Shown piece after piece: positions 1 to 9,256 of a stretch of DNA of 64,000 bases. The first letter of the stretch is position 1; every line of letters begins with the position of its first letter. Location: contig CBDCZY010000004.1 in assembly GCA_965224745.1 (NCBI GenBank), positions 1-64,000 of the forward strand. The letters run 5' to 3'. Origin of the DNA: CBDCZY01 sp965224745 (GTDB lineage Bacteria; Pseudomonadota; Gammaproteobacteria; Methylococcales; Methylomonadaceae). Under the pieces are notes generated by a model that saw only the letters and a program-made list of their open reading frames with translations, searched no databases and had not been told where the DNA came from. The translations under genes and the position numbers were made by a program.

Positions 1-1590
1 TTATCATCGCTAAGCTGGCCCAACCGGTGGATGCTGCCAGTCCAGAACCCGATTATCACACGGTTGATATCAATCATGTCGAAACCCTTCAAGCCCGCAG
101 TATCGGTGTTGAAACGCTGGCGTGGCATGCGGTTATGCAACTACAACTGGATCAGAAGCTCACCGCACTGGGTTTTAATAAAGTCGAACTCGCTGCGGCC
201 ATCGGTAACATTATCGGCCGTGTGGTTTCACCGGGCAGTGAATTGCACACCCATGATTGGCTACAATCACGCTCAGCGTTGGGAGAACTGCTTGACCATG
301 ACTATGGCCATACCAGCCTGACACGGCTTTATACGATCAGCGATAAATTGCTCAAACACCAGACGGCACTGGAAACGTTTCTGTCCGAGCAAGAGCAAAC
401 CTTATTCGAATTGAACCGTAGTATTGTGCTATACGATTTGACCAATACCTATTTTGAAGGGCAGTGTCACCAAAACCCCAAAGCCCAGTTCGGTCGTTCC
501 AAAGAAAAACGCAGTGATTGTCCCTTGGTGACGCTGGGACTGGTGTTGGATGGTGAGGGATTTCCTCTGAGCAGTCAGGTTTTCCCGGGTAATGCCAGTG
601 AGCCGGGCACCTTGGAGTTAATGCTGGATGAACTACAAAAAATACAGCCATTACCGCAGGTCACAAAACCTGTGATCATCATGGATGCCGGTATTGCCAG
701 TGCCGACAACATCGCCTGGTTAATCGAGCAGGGCTATCATTATCTGGTGGTCAGTCGAGAGCGATCCGTGATCAATCCCACCGATCAGGACGATGCTGTG
801 ATGGTGAGAGAAACCGAACACAGTCAGGTGTGTTTATCGCGAAACAGATCAAGACACCCACGAAACCCGGCTCTATTGTCACTCCGAACAAAAACAAAAA
901 AAAGAGCAGGCTATCCGAAACCGCTTCCATGTTCGCATGGAAGAAGCACTCAACAAGCTTGATGCGGGCTTAAACAAAAAAGGGACGATCAAAAAATACA
1001 GCAAAATACTGGAACGGATCGGTCGACTGCGCGAAAAAAACCGGCGGGTTTCGCAAGACTACCGCATTGACGTCATAACCGATGACGAGAAAAAAAACGC
1101 CATCCGGCTTGAATGGCAACGTGAACCTCAAAGTAAACAGAACGATCAACACTGTGGTGTCTATTGCCTCAGAACCAATATCCCCGACTGGTCTGAAGAA
1201 CAACTGTGGACAACCTACATCATGCTGACCGAGATCGAAGCCACCTTTCGAAGCTTGAAAACTGAACTGGGCTTGCGCCCGGTTTACCACCAAAAAGAAG
1301 ACCGTGTCACCGGCCACTTGTTCATTACTTTGCTGGCTTATCATCTGGTGCATACGCTGCGCTATCAACTGAAGCAACAGGGCATTCATTTAAGCTGGGA
1401 CAGTATTCGCAACATCATGTCGACACAGCAACGTATCACCATGACCTTACCAACGGATGATCATAAAATGATTCACCTGCGGACAACAACGAAGGCGGAG
1501 CTACGTCAGAAACAAATTTATGAAGCTTTGAATATTAAACCCGACCTCATTGGTCAATGTAAAACAATTATCGATAAAAAAAATCTGTAG
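1..1590 (+). pseudogene. IS1634-type (IS4 superfamily) transposase, 5'-truncated by the window and frameshifted
   Basis: The frame is open from base 3, so the true start lies left of the window. The first part (to about base 830) carries transposase signatures such as LYDLTNTYFEG and a VIIMDAGIAS segment, both typical of the IS1634 branch of DDE transposases. Near 828-833 the coding frame shifts: the first frame degenerates into unrelated residues and ends at 962. The homologous sequence continues in another frame (RLYCHSEQ, then RMEEALNKLD) up to the stop at 1590, including an EIEATFRSLKTELGLRPVYH segment that holds the third acidic residue region. No slippery heptamer is evident at the junction, so an inactivating indel is more likely than programmed frameshifting. 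The protein would have moved its own element by cut-and-paste. Family level is fairly sure; the exact IS name is not known. Confidence 0.82.
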
Positions 1591-1615
1591 TGCCAACTGA
1601 AACAGATTGAAAATT

Positions 1616-2038
1616 TTAACTTATTGAAATAACAGGATATTGTAAATATAAGTCACGAAGATGGGTTAACTTGCGTGTCGACATAAACAGCCGCTGCGCT
1701 TCCGCCCTAGTCACAATATCGGGAATGCGTGTACAGCGCGGCGGTTTAACCATAGGAATGTCAGCCCAGGGTTTGGCAAGGACATGGGTATAGAAAAACT
1801 TTAATCCATAAAGATCCAGCTTAACCGCACTCCATGAAAGGCGGTCGAGCAGATCATGAAAGTAGTCAAGAAGCTGGTCTTGAGACAGGTTATCCAGATG
1901 GCCATTGAAATAAACAGCAATACGGCGAATAGCACGTGAATACGCCTCAATGGTTTTGGGTTGCAGTCCCTGAAGTTTTAAATGTTTGCAGTGCAGTGAA
2001 TAATAATGATTGTATTTTGATTCAAGAAATGGTGTCAT
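1616..2038 (-). pseudogene. Truncated tyrosine recombinase (integrase) N-terminal fragment
   Basis: This 140-residue reading frame has the SAM-like core-binding N-terminal domain of phage-type integrases (LQGLQPKTIEAYSRAIRRI, then a helix ending LYGLKFFYTHVL) and the start of the linker (IPDIVTRAEAQRLF). It ends just as the catalytic domain should begin, so the R...HxxR...Y residues are absent. It most resembles the integrases that travel beside IS91-family transposases rather than the integron integrase IntI; this is family recollection, not a search. The 3' end abuts the right end of the IS1634-type element, so insertion of that element or an associated deletion probably removed the rest. 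It cannot be active as it stands. Confidence 0.7.
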
Positions 2039-2161
2039 CAGTGTGTAACCTCACTGTTAAATAAATGAGCTTACAGGTTACCTTCTTATGAAAAGGGAGG
2101 GTACTGAGGGTACACTTTAATTTTATCGGCGCGGCAGCTCTTCCTCCGCGATAGCGGCTTC

Positions 2162-2248
2162 GTCCAACAATTGCATCCAGCTGACCGTAAAAAGCGCCGC
2201 TCCTATCGTCGCTATGCTTTTTACGTCATCTGAGCTTGGTCGTTATAC
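2162..2248 (+). repeat. attC-like site (integron cassette recombination site candidate)
   Basis: An imperfect palindrome of 87 bp begins with GTCCAAC, a perfect fit to the RYYYAAC inverse core, and ends with GTTATAC, a six of seven fit to GTTRRRY. Inside it, CGTAAAAAGC (2186-2195) pairs perfectly with GCTTTTTACG (2216-2225), and a weaker CAGcTGA/TCAtCTG pairing lies between core and stem as L boxes would. The TIR-SIR2 start codon follows 19 bases after the final core, the usual arrangement for a captured cassette gene. No IntI gene or second attC is visible in the window. Confidence 0.45.
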
Positions 2249-2267
2249 CCAATAAGTAATCAAACAG

Positions 2268-3155
2268 ATGAGAATTTTTCTAAGCTATAGTCATCAAGAT
2301 CAGAAATATGCAGATTTGCTTACTAAATATCTGTCTGAAGCAGGGCATGAGGTGTGGCAAGATAAGCTTAATCTTAAAGCTGGAGACAATCTGATTGAAA
2401 AGGTTAATCTAGGCATAAAAAAAGCTCAGGTTATCATTGTTATTGTTAGTAAGAATTCTCTTCAATCAAAATGGGTAATGCATGAAGTTTCAGCACTGGC
2501 ATTAGGTGATTTGTCCAGTGAGAACAGGAGAGTAATTCCTGTTTTAATAGATTCTAGTTCTGTCCCAAGTTATCTTTCAAAGTATCTATACGTTGATCTA
2601 AGTAAGGGAGTAGATCAAGGTGTAAAAAGTTTAATTTCTGCACTTAATGAAGATGATGCAATTCATCAGAGACGTGCTCCTACTGAAAATGAAAATATCC
2701 AAGCAATCGAGGCACTCTCTCATGCTCACCATGATGGTAGGCTTACATTAGTTTGTGGAGCAGGTGTGTCCGTCGGAGCAGGTATCTCCTCATGGAACAA
2801 TTTGTTACTAGGTCTTCTTGAAAAGATGATGGCAAGTATTTCAAATAATGAAAATTTATCGTTAAAAGTCTCAGATGCAAATGAGTTCCAACAGCGGTAT
2901 GGTTCATCGGCACTGATTATAGGAAAGTATTTAAAAACCAATCTTGGAAAAGATTTCTCCTCAGAATTACGGGATGCCCTGTATCAAAATAATCCTGATA
3001 CATCGGATATAATTGGAGCCATCGTTGAATTATCTCGCCCACAAAGGGATGGAAAACCTCTAGATTCTCTAATAACATTCAACTTTGATAACTTGATTGA
3101 AGAAGCTTTAGAAAAAAATAGAGTAAAACACAAATCAATATATGCCGAAGTATAG
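2268..3155 (+). CDS. TIR-SIR2 fusion protein, C-terminally truncated (probable NADase defence protein)
   Basis: The first ~125 residues form a TIR domain: MRIFLSYSHQD opens it, VIIVIVSKNSLQSKWVMHE holds the WxxxE-type motif, and Glu73 is the expected catalytic glutamate. From about residue 155 a SIR2-type NAD-binding domain begins, with GAGVSVGAG (164-172), then SSWNNLL, and ITFNFDNLIEEAL (269-281). The protein stops at residue 295, before the HG motif that carries the catalytic histidine in SIR2 proteins, so the second domain is incomplete. The stop codon coincides with the apparent end of the IS3 remnant that follows. TIR and SIR2 domains each consume NAD+ in anti-phage systems such as Thoeris and DSR; abortive-infection defence is therefore the likely role. 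The gene starts just downstream of an attC-like site, suggesting arrival as a cassette. Function is inferred; the domains are clear. Confidence 0.75.
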   Translation: MRIFLSYSHQDQKYADLLTKYLSEAGHEVWQDKLNLKAGDNLIEKVNLGIKKAQVIIVIVSKNSLQSKWVMHEVSALALGDLSSENRRVIPVLIDSSSVPSYLSKYLYVDLSKGVDQGVKSLISALNEDDAIHQRRAPTENENIQAIEALSHAHHDGRLTLVCGAGVSVGAGISSWNNLLLGLLEKMMASISNNENLSLKVSDANEFQQRYGSSALIIGKYLKTNLGKDFSSELRDALYQNNPDTSDIIGAIVELSRPQRDGKPLDSLITFNFDNLIEEALEKNRVKHKSIYAEV

Positions 3156-3204
3156 CAACCCAAAGAGTCAAGACAGATATTCCCTTAAATCTTATTCCTA
3201 ATCA

Positions 3205-3984
3205 TTAAGCGGCTACATCCATCGTATTTTTATCTAAAATACTTTCTTTATACACCTTCATTGGTTTTTTATAATCTAATGTTTCATGAAATCGTCTGTG
3301 ATTATAAAACTCAATATAATCATCAACATCTTTTTGTAAGGCGTTGATTGAATCGTATTCATTTAGATAAATACGTTCACATTTTGCACTGCGCCAGAAT
3401 CGTTCAATACAAATATTATCAGTCGCTCTGCCTTTTCCATCCATTGAGATAGTGATCCCTTTATTTTTTAGCCGTTGGGTATGAATTTCGCTGGTATATT
3501 GACTGCCTTGGTCTGTATTAAATATTTCAGGGGTGCCATAGTGTGCAAGTGCCTCATCCAATACATCGACAACTAATGTGGAATCCATGGTGTTGGATAT
3601 TCTGTGGGAGAGCACCGCCTTTGAGTGCCAATCAATAATAGCGGCTAAATAAACCATACCGCCCTTTGTTTTGATGTAGGTAATATCTGTACTCCAGACT
3701 TGATTAGCCTCTGTTATATCAAGTCCTCGAAGTTTATAGTCATATTTTTTATGTTCTTTTATCGGCGCAGTCGTATTGACCTGTTTAACCGCCAGAACAG
3801 CTTTCAGCCCCATTTGTTGCCGATAACTTGCTACCGTATTTAAACTGACCTTAAATCCATCTTCAAGTAATTGCTGGTGTACTTTAGCTGCACCATAAAT
3901 GGGTATCTCTTCAAAAACTTGATTGATATGCGCTTTGATTTCTTTTTTCTTGGGGTTTTCTCTATTTTTGTAATAAAGGCTACT
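3205..3984 (-). pseudogene. IS3-family transposase OrfB, 5'-truncated
   Basis: The catalytic core is intact: WSTDITYI and IFNTDQGSQYTS give the two aspartates, and IERFWRSAKCE the glutamate, followed by the usual YNHRRFHETLDYKKP tail. An internal ATG exists at 3813, but the frame stays open for a further 57 codons to 3984, and those residues match the OrfB N-terminal region (SSLYYKNRENP, IPIYGAAKVHQQL), so the gene was once longer. It is cut at 3984 by the left end of the IS21-type element. OrfA and the left terminus are missing, so the element cannot move on its own. Right-end material probably extends to about 3153, where it appears to supply the stop codon of the TIR-SIR2 gene. Confidence 0.85.
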
Positions 3985-4082
3985 TGTTAGGCGACAATTA
4001 ACCTGTCCGGTCAGACGACAATTATCTTGACCGGTTGAGTGTATAAACTGATAAGTACTTTTTACTCTTAGGAGGAAGTGAC

Positions 4083-5594
4083 TTGTCCGGTAAACACATC
4101 ACTCAATTACAGGAAAATAGTTATATGAAAAATCGTCAGACAGGTTGTACGCAGGAGACATCCGCAGCAAAAGCCGGCATCAGTGTTCGATCAGGTTGCC
4201 GGATCGAAAAAGGTGAAAGAGCTGAACACAAAGAACGAAAGTGGCGAACGCGCAAAGATCCATTAGAAGCCGTATGGGACTCAGAACTGGTTCCGTTATT
4301 AGAAGATGAATCGTCCTTAACTGGCATTACCCTGTGGGAGCATCTGGATGAGCAGCATCCGGGAAAGTATCCAGAGAAATACCTTCGGACACTGCAAAGA
4401 CGTGTTAAACACTGGCAGGCCACACAAGGCCCGGACAAAGAAGTCATGTTTCGTCAGTCGGTACCTGCGGGTCATCAGGGACTATCTGATTTTACGCACC
4501 CCAATACCGTCATTACGATAGACGGGAAGGCGTTCGCACATTTACTGTACCAGTTTCGCCTGGCTTTTAGTGGTTGGCGTCATGTCCATGTTATTCAGGG
4601 CGGAGAAAGCTACAGTGCACTGGCTGACGGCTTACAAAGTGCATTACACACCTTAGGCGGTTCACCAAAGGAACATCGTACAGACAGCCTCAGTGCGGCT
4701 TACGTCAATAACGTAGAAAAACAGCGACTGACGGAAGACTATCATGATTTATGTAAGCATTATGGCATGCGGCCCACCATCAATAATCTGGGCATTAGTC
4801 ATGAAAATGGCGCCATTGAAGCACCGCATGGCTCATTAAAACGTCGCATTGATCAAGCCATAAAGTTACGCGGTTCGAATGATTTTTCTACACTCCGTGC
4901 TTATCGAGAGTTTCTTGAACACATTGTCGACAAACTGAACAGACGATGCAAAGGCAGGTTGGCCGAAGAGCACAAAACCCTGTTAGCCTTACCCAAACAC
5001 CGATTTGTTGATTATGCTGAGCTGTCGGTAAAAGTCACCACCAGCAGTACCATTGCTGTAAAACGCGCATTGTATACCGTCCCTTCACGCCTTATCGGTG
5101 AAAGCGTCAGGGTGCATCTCTACCATGATCGTTTGGTCTGCTTTGTTGGCCAAACTCGGGTGATCAATCTGCCTCGGATTTATCCAACAACGCCCACCGG
5201 CCGAGCGCGACGAATAGATTACCGGCATATCATTCATTCTCTGGCAGCCAAACCACAAGCCTTCCGCTTCTCACAGTTTCGCGATAATATTTTGCCTAAC
5301 ACGCAATATCGGGCTTTATGGAAGCAGGCAGAGAAACAGTTTACACCGCAAGAAGCATGCAAGTGGATGGTTGCTGTTTTACGCTTTGCCTATGATTATG
5401 ATTGCGAAAGTGCCCTGGCAACTGAGCTAATGCGACAGGCAGAACAAGGTGCCTTGCCCGATTTAACATCCCTGCAGGCAAGGTATTTACAACACAGTAC
5501 ACCGCCACCGATACCGCTACGCCAACACCAGGTTGCTGACTATGATCAACTACTGACCGGTCAGTGGATGAGACAGGAGGTGTGCTGTGAGTGA
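4083..5594 (+). CDS. istA: IS21-family transposase IstA
   Basis: The 503-residue DDE recombinase cuts and joins the IS21-type ends. The N-terminal part (SAAKAGISVRSGCRIEKG) is the helix-turn-helix region that binds the termini. The catalytic core shows SDFTH, HRTDSLSAAY and ENGAIEAPHG, which fit the D, D and E positions. A TTG start at 4083 is chosen because an AGGAGG ribosome-binding site lies a few bases upstream and the resulting N-terminus (MSGKHIT) matches the family. The stop overlaps the istB start by 8 bases, implying translational coupling. The gene looks intact. Confidence 0.9.
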   Translation: MSGKHITQLQENSYMKNRQTGCTQETSAAKAGISVRSGCRIEKGERAEHKERKWRTRKDPLEAVWDSELVPLLEDESSLTGITLWEHLDEQHPGKYPEKYLRTLQRRVKHWQATQGPDKEVMFRQSVPAGHQGLSDFTHPNTVITIDGKAFAHLLYQFRLAFSGWRHVHVIQGGESYSALADGLQSALHTLGGSPKEHRTDSLSAAYVNNVEKQRLTEDYHDLCKHYGMRPTINNLGISHENGAIEAPHGSLKRRIDQAIKLRGSNDFSTLRAYREFLEHIVDKLNRRCKGRLAEEHKTLLALPKHRFVDYAELSVKVTTSSTIAVKRALYTVPSRLIGESVRVHLYHDRLVCFVGQTRVINLPRIYPTTPTGRARRIDYRHIIHSLAAKPQAFRFSQFRDNILPNTQYRALWKQAEKQFTPQEACKWMVAVLRFAYDYDCESALATELMRQAEQGALPDLTSLQARYLQHSTPPPIPLRQHQVADYDQLLTGQWMRQEVCCE

Positions 5595-6324
5595 TGGTTT
5601 GCCAATGATGTTAAAAGAACTTCGCTTGCTGGCTTTTTGGCAATATTATGAAGCTTATCAGGAACAGGCCACAAAACAGGCATGGGGCTATAGCCAATAC
5701 CTGTCTAAACTGTGTGAAAATGAAATTGCACGGCGCTTTGAAACGCGAGTTTGCAACTGGACCAAAGAAGCCAAATTACCCCGGGGCAAAAGTTTTGCCA
5801 CCTTAGGCTTTGATGAATTACCGGAAACCATTCAAAAGAAAGTGATTGGGCTGCGCGATAATACCCAGTGGGCGCTACAGGCAGATAATGTTTTATTGAT
5901 TGGCCCTTCCGGTGTCGGTAAATCGCATATTGCTTCTGCTTTGGGGCTTCATCTTATCGAACAAGGCATCCGGGTAAAATGGTTGGCTGCCACCGCACTG
6001 GTGCAATTACTGCAGCAGGCCAAAAAAGAGCTGGATTTAATGGCTGTGATGAGTCGACTGGATAAATATCGTGTACTCATTATCGATGATATTGGTTATG
6101 TTAAAAAAACGGATTCAGAAACCCAGGTCCTGTTTGAGTTTATTGCTCATCGTTATGAAAGTGGCAGCTTGATCATCACATCAAACCAGCCATTCAGTCA
6201 CTGGGATCAGATATTCCCGGATACATTAATGACCGTAGCCGCCATTGACCGCATTATCCATCATGCCACGATTCTTGAAATCGACGGCAACAGTTACAGG
6301 AGGAAACATCAGAAAAAATCATAA
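5587..6324 (+). CDS. istB: IS21-family helper ATPase IstB
   Basis: This 245-residue AAA+ ATPase assists IstA in target choice and transposition. The Walker A motif is GPSGVGKSHIA near residue 109, and a Walker B segment reads VLIIDDIGYV near residue 160. Upstream lies the N-terminal helical region (LAFWQYYEAYQEQATKQ) typical of IstB. Translation begins at a GTG that overlaps the end of istA. Nothing in the frame suggests inactivation, so with intact termini the element may still be mobile. Confidence 0.9.
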   Translation: MSDGLPMMLKELRLLAFWQYYEAYQEQATKQAWGYSQYLSKLCENEIARRFETRVCNWTKEAKLPRGKSFATLGFDELPETIQKKVIGLRDNTQWALQADNVLLIGPSGVGKSHIASALGLHLIEQGIRVKWLAATALVQLLQQAKKELDLMAVMSRLDKYRVLIIDDIGYVKKTDSETQVLFEFIAHRYESGSLIITSNQPFSHWDQIFPDTLMTVAAIDRIIHHATILEIDGNSYRRKHQKKS

Positions 6325-6392
6325 AAAACCTTAAACACTCAACCGGCCATCATAATTGTCGCCAAACCGGACAAAGTAATTGACGCGAGACA

Positions 6393-6742
6393 AGCAATGT
6401 AGCATTAACGCTGTCTGTCATTAAACTGGTCATGTGGGCATAGCGGGTATGGCCTGAAAGAATCGAGAGTAAGAACGAACCTAATACATTCACTTTTTTG
6501 GGTGCGTTATTGCTGGCATACCTTAAAGGACATTGGTCAACCCAAAGTTGAAACAAATGGCCCATTTTTAAAAACTGGATAAAAAAAGGCAACTGCCCCA
6601 ATGGGGTCACTTGGGCTTGTGGATCCCATTCAATATGAATTTTTCCATCAAAAGTATCGGCAACCAATGCGCTGATTTCACTCTTTGAAAACGCAACTTC
6701 TTTGTCACCCTCTGGGTGAATGACTTTAGGGGGCAATACCAT
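6393..6742 (-). pseudogene. DDE transposase N-terminal fragment (family uncertain), interrupted by the IS21 element
   Basis: About 116 residues remain of a larger transposase. The N-terminal sequence (DGKIHIEWDPQAQVTPLGQLPF, split here by description: a FDGKIHIEWDP block, then VTPLGQLPFFIQFLK) and the NNAPKKVNVLGS and LLSILSGHTRYAH segments resemble IS1380/IS4-like DDE transposases. The frame runs into IS21 sequence at 6392 and stops at 6350, so the final residues are not native and the catalytic domain is missing. No remainder of this gene is found on the left side of the IS21 element, where an IS3 remnant lies instead. The family name is tentative. Confidence 0.65.
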
Positions 6743-6877
6743 GAGCTAGCTCAGGTGATTCAATTACTCTAGATGATAACGCTATGTTTAAATGATTTTT
6801 TTAGGATAAACGTATTCCAGAGTGGTTAGTCCAGCAGTTTAAAGGTTGTTAATTATCTCGGAAAAAGCTAGAAATGA

Positions 6878-9040
6878 TTAAATCATTTCTAGCTTGGCAT
6901 AGTTAACCATCAACCATTTTGAGCCGATTTGTTCAAAGTGGATTTCCAGTCGTTCCTGAGCGCCCGAGCCTTCCATCTGCAGCACGACGCCTTCGCCAAA
7001 TTTCTGGTGTTTAACCCGTTGTCCCAATTTGTAAGTAAATGACTGCTTGATAGTGTTGGAAAAATGTTTGCCAGGGTTAGAGTAAGGCTTGGTAACGTTG
7101 CCTTTGAGTCTGACTTCTTGCAGTAATTCGTCTGGAATTTCGCGAATAAAACGGGACGGTGAAGCATAATTTTCTTTGCCATAGAGTCGGCGCGATTCGG
7201 CATAGGTCATATAGAGCGTTTCCATGGCCCGAGTCATACCTACATAGCATAAGCGTCTTTCTTCTTCAAGGCGTTCAGGGTCTTCTCGAGACTGTTGTGA
7301 TGGAAATAAACCCTCTTCAAATCCTACCAAAAATACTTTGGGAAATTCCAAGCCTTTAGCAGAATGTAAGGTCATCAATTGAACGCAATCTTCATGGGCG
7401 TCACCTTGTGCGTCTCCTGCTTCTAGTGAGGCGTGAGCCAGAAATAAATCCAGTTCATTCAACTCGTTTTCGTTATCTTCTTCATACTCAAAAGAACGGG
7501 CAGCGTTAACCAGTTCTTCCAGGTTTTCGACCCTTGCTTCGCCTTTGTCGCCCTTTTCTTTTTGGTGGAAAGCGATCAAGCCGGATTGTTCGATGACTAA
7601 TTTGACCTGCTCGTATAATTCCGTTTCTTTGGTGTTTTCGGCGAGTTGGAAGATAAGACGGGTAAAGTTAGATAATGCGTTTTGTGTTCTTCCCCCAGAT
7701 TTAGAGCCGAGCTTTTGAGCAGCTTGCCACATGGAAATATTGTCTGCTTGGGCTTGAAGCCGGATATCATCCAGAGTTTTGGCTCCGATGCCACGTGTCG
7801 GTATATTGATGATTCGTTCAAACGAGGGGTCATCGTTGGGATTTGATAACAAACGAAGATAAGCGAGTGCGTTTTTTATTTCAGAGCGTTCGAAGAATCT
7901 TAAACCACCATAAACGCGGTAAGGTACCGCTGTTGCCATTAGCTTCTCTTCAAATTGTCTGGATTGGGCATTGGAGCGATAAAGTATGGCGATGTCTTTG
8001 CGTGATTGTCCTTCATTGACCCATTTACGAATTTGTTCAATGACAAAATACGCTTCGTCTTGCTCGTTGAATGCTGCATATAAAGTGATGGATTCACCGC
8101 TCGGTCCTTCTGTCCACAAGTCTTTTCCTAATCGTCCTGAATTGTTAGAGATTAAACTATTGGCGGCTTTTAAAATGTTACCCGTTGAGCGATAGTTTTG
8201 TTCAAGACGAACTACTTTATGGTTTGTGTAGTCGGTTTGGAAGGAAAAAATATTCTCAATTTTGGCGCCCCGCCAGCCATAAATGGACTGATCATCATCA
8301 CCCACTACAAACAAATGATTTTGTTCACCTGCCAGTAGCCGTAACCAAGCATATTGAATAGTGTTGGTATCTTGAAACTCATCGACCAGTACGTGTTTAA
8401 AACGCTCTCGGTAATGCCATAAAACATCAGCGTTATCCCGTAATAGTTCATGCGCTCTTAACAACAGCTCGGCAAAGTCGACGAGACCGGAACGTTCGCA
8501 CAATTCTTCATAAGTTTTGAATATTTTTTGTAACTGCTGCTGATGAGGGTCTGCCGATTCAGGTAAGTATCGTGCTCTAATTCCTTCATCTTTCTGTCCG
8601 TTGATATACCATTGCGCCTGGCGAGGCGGCCATCGAGCTTCGTCAAGATTAAGGCTTTTTAAAATTCGTTTGATAATGCGGTATTGATCATCAGAATCAA
8701 TAACCTGAAAAGTTTGCGGCAGTTTTGCTTGTTCATAATGTCGGCGTAACAAGCGGTGGGCCAGGCTATGAAAGGTACCAATCCACATTCCTTTAGAGGG
8801 TTGGTCGAGAAGTGTTTCGATGCGCCCTTTCATTTCAGCCGCCGCTTTATTGGTGAATGTGACAGCCAGTATGCCGAATGGCGAAGCTTTTTCTGTCATG
8901 ATGAGCCAGGCAATTCGGTGGACTAATACCCTGGTTTTACCACTTCCTGCACCCGCCAAAACCAGCAGTGGCTGGACTGGTGCCGTAACAGCATCTCGTT
9001 GAGCATTGTTTAAAGGAGAAATAATATTAGAAGCATCCAT
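6878..9040 (-). CDS. uvrD: DNA helicase II UvrD
   Basis: The 720-residue product has the same length as Escherichia coli UvrD and all superfamily 1A signatures: GAGSGKT (Walker A, residues 30-36), VTFTNKAAAEM (motif Ia), DEFQDT (Walker B, about 220), GDDDQSIYGWRGA (motif III), QNYRST (motif IV) and a late LMTLHSAKGLEF / YVGMTRA pair (motifs V and VI). It unwinds DNA 3'-5' in nucleotide excision and mismatch repair and strips RecA filaments. The C-terminal tail holds a Tudor-like end (QRVKHQKFGEGVV) seen in UvrD/PcrA. It stands alone, transcribed away from the small membrane-protein gene on its right; the mobile DNA ends about 130 bases downstream of its stop. Confidence 0.97.
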   Translation of the reverse strand: MDASNIISPLNNAQRDAVTAPVQPLLVLAGAGSGKTRVLVHRIAWLIMTEKASPFGILAVTFTNKAAAEMKGRIETLLDQPSKGMWIGTFHSLAHRLLRRHYEQAKLPQTFQVIDSDDQYRIIKRILKSLNLDEARWPPRQAQWYINGQKDEGIRARYLPESADPHQQQLQKIFKTYEELCERSGLVDFAELLLRAHELLRDNADVLWHYRERFKHVLVDEFQDTNTIQYAWLRLLAGEQNHLFVVGDDDQSIYGWRGAKIENIFSFQTDYTNHKVVRLEQNYRSTGNILKAANSLISNNSGRLGKDLWTEGPSGESITLYAAFNEQDEAYFVIEQIRKWVNEGQSRKDIAILYRSNAQSRQFEEKLMATAVPYRVYGGLRFFERSEIKNALAYLRLLSNPNDDPSFERIINIPTRGIGAKTLDDIRLQAQADNISMWQAAQKLGSKSGGRTQNALSNFTRLIFQLAENTKETELYEQVKLVIEQSGLIAFHQKEKGDKGEARVENLEELVNAARSFEYEEDNENELNELDLFLAHASLEAGDAQGDAHEDCVQLMTLHSAKGLEFPKVFLVGFEEGLFPSQQSREDPERLEEERRLCYVGMTRAMETLYMTYAESRRLYGKENYASPSRFIREIPDELLQEVRLKGNVTKPYSNPGKHFSNTIKQSFTYKLGQRVKHQKFGEGVVLQMEGSGAQERLEIHFEQIGSKWLMVNYAKLEMI

Positions 9041-9256
9041 CCCTTATTTTAACTGAAATGAGTCAAAGAACTGTTTCAAAAAGGAAATTTTTTGATCAAA
9101 ATAAAACGTTATTAGTTGCACAAAGTTGAATATCCTTGCAAAATTAGAGGTTCGGAAAAGTAATTTGTCTTTTTCTTTTTTAATATAAGGCGATGTGTTA
9201 CAACCCTGCTTTTCGAAAAATAAAGAAAATAACTATAATTTTCAGGAGGTAAGAAC

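Larger units (their letters stand above)
3985..6392 (+). mobile_element. IS21-family insertion sequence, apparently complete
   Basis: The two ends are inverted copies over roughly 58 bp. Both begin TGT and share the blocks CAATTA, TGTCCGGT, CGACAATTAT and CCGGTTGAGTG, giving the multiple internal repeats known for IS21 termini. The left end lies at 3985 and the right end at 6392, 2408 bp in all, enclosing istA and istB. No target duplication is apparent: the left flank is the IS3 remnant and the right flank another transposase remnant. This suggests a later deletion or rearrangement next to the element. Confidence 0.85.

Noticed and set aside
828..840. Programmed frameshift in the IS1634-type transposase
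   Set aside because: No slippery sequence at the junction; a simple indel is more likely.
970..1389. Long minus-strand frame opposite the IS1634 transposase
   Set aside because: It is the antisense of conserved transposase sequence and has no ribosome-binding site or recognisable domain.
1616..2038. IntI integron integrase for the attC-like site
   Set aside because: The fragment lacks the catalytic domain and its N-terminus resembles IS91-linked recombinases more than IntI.
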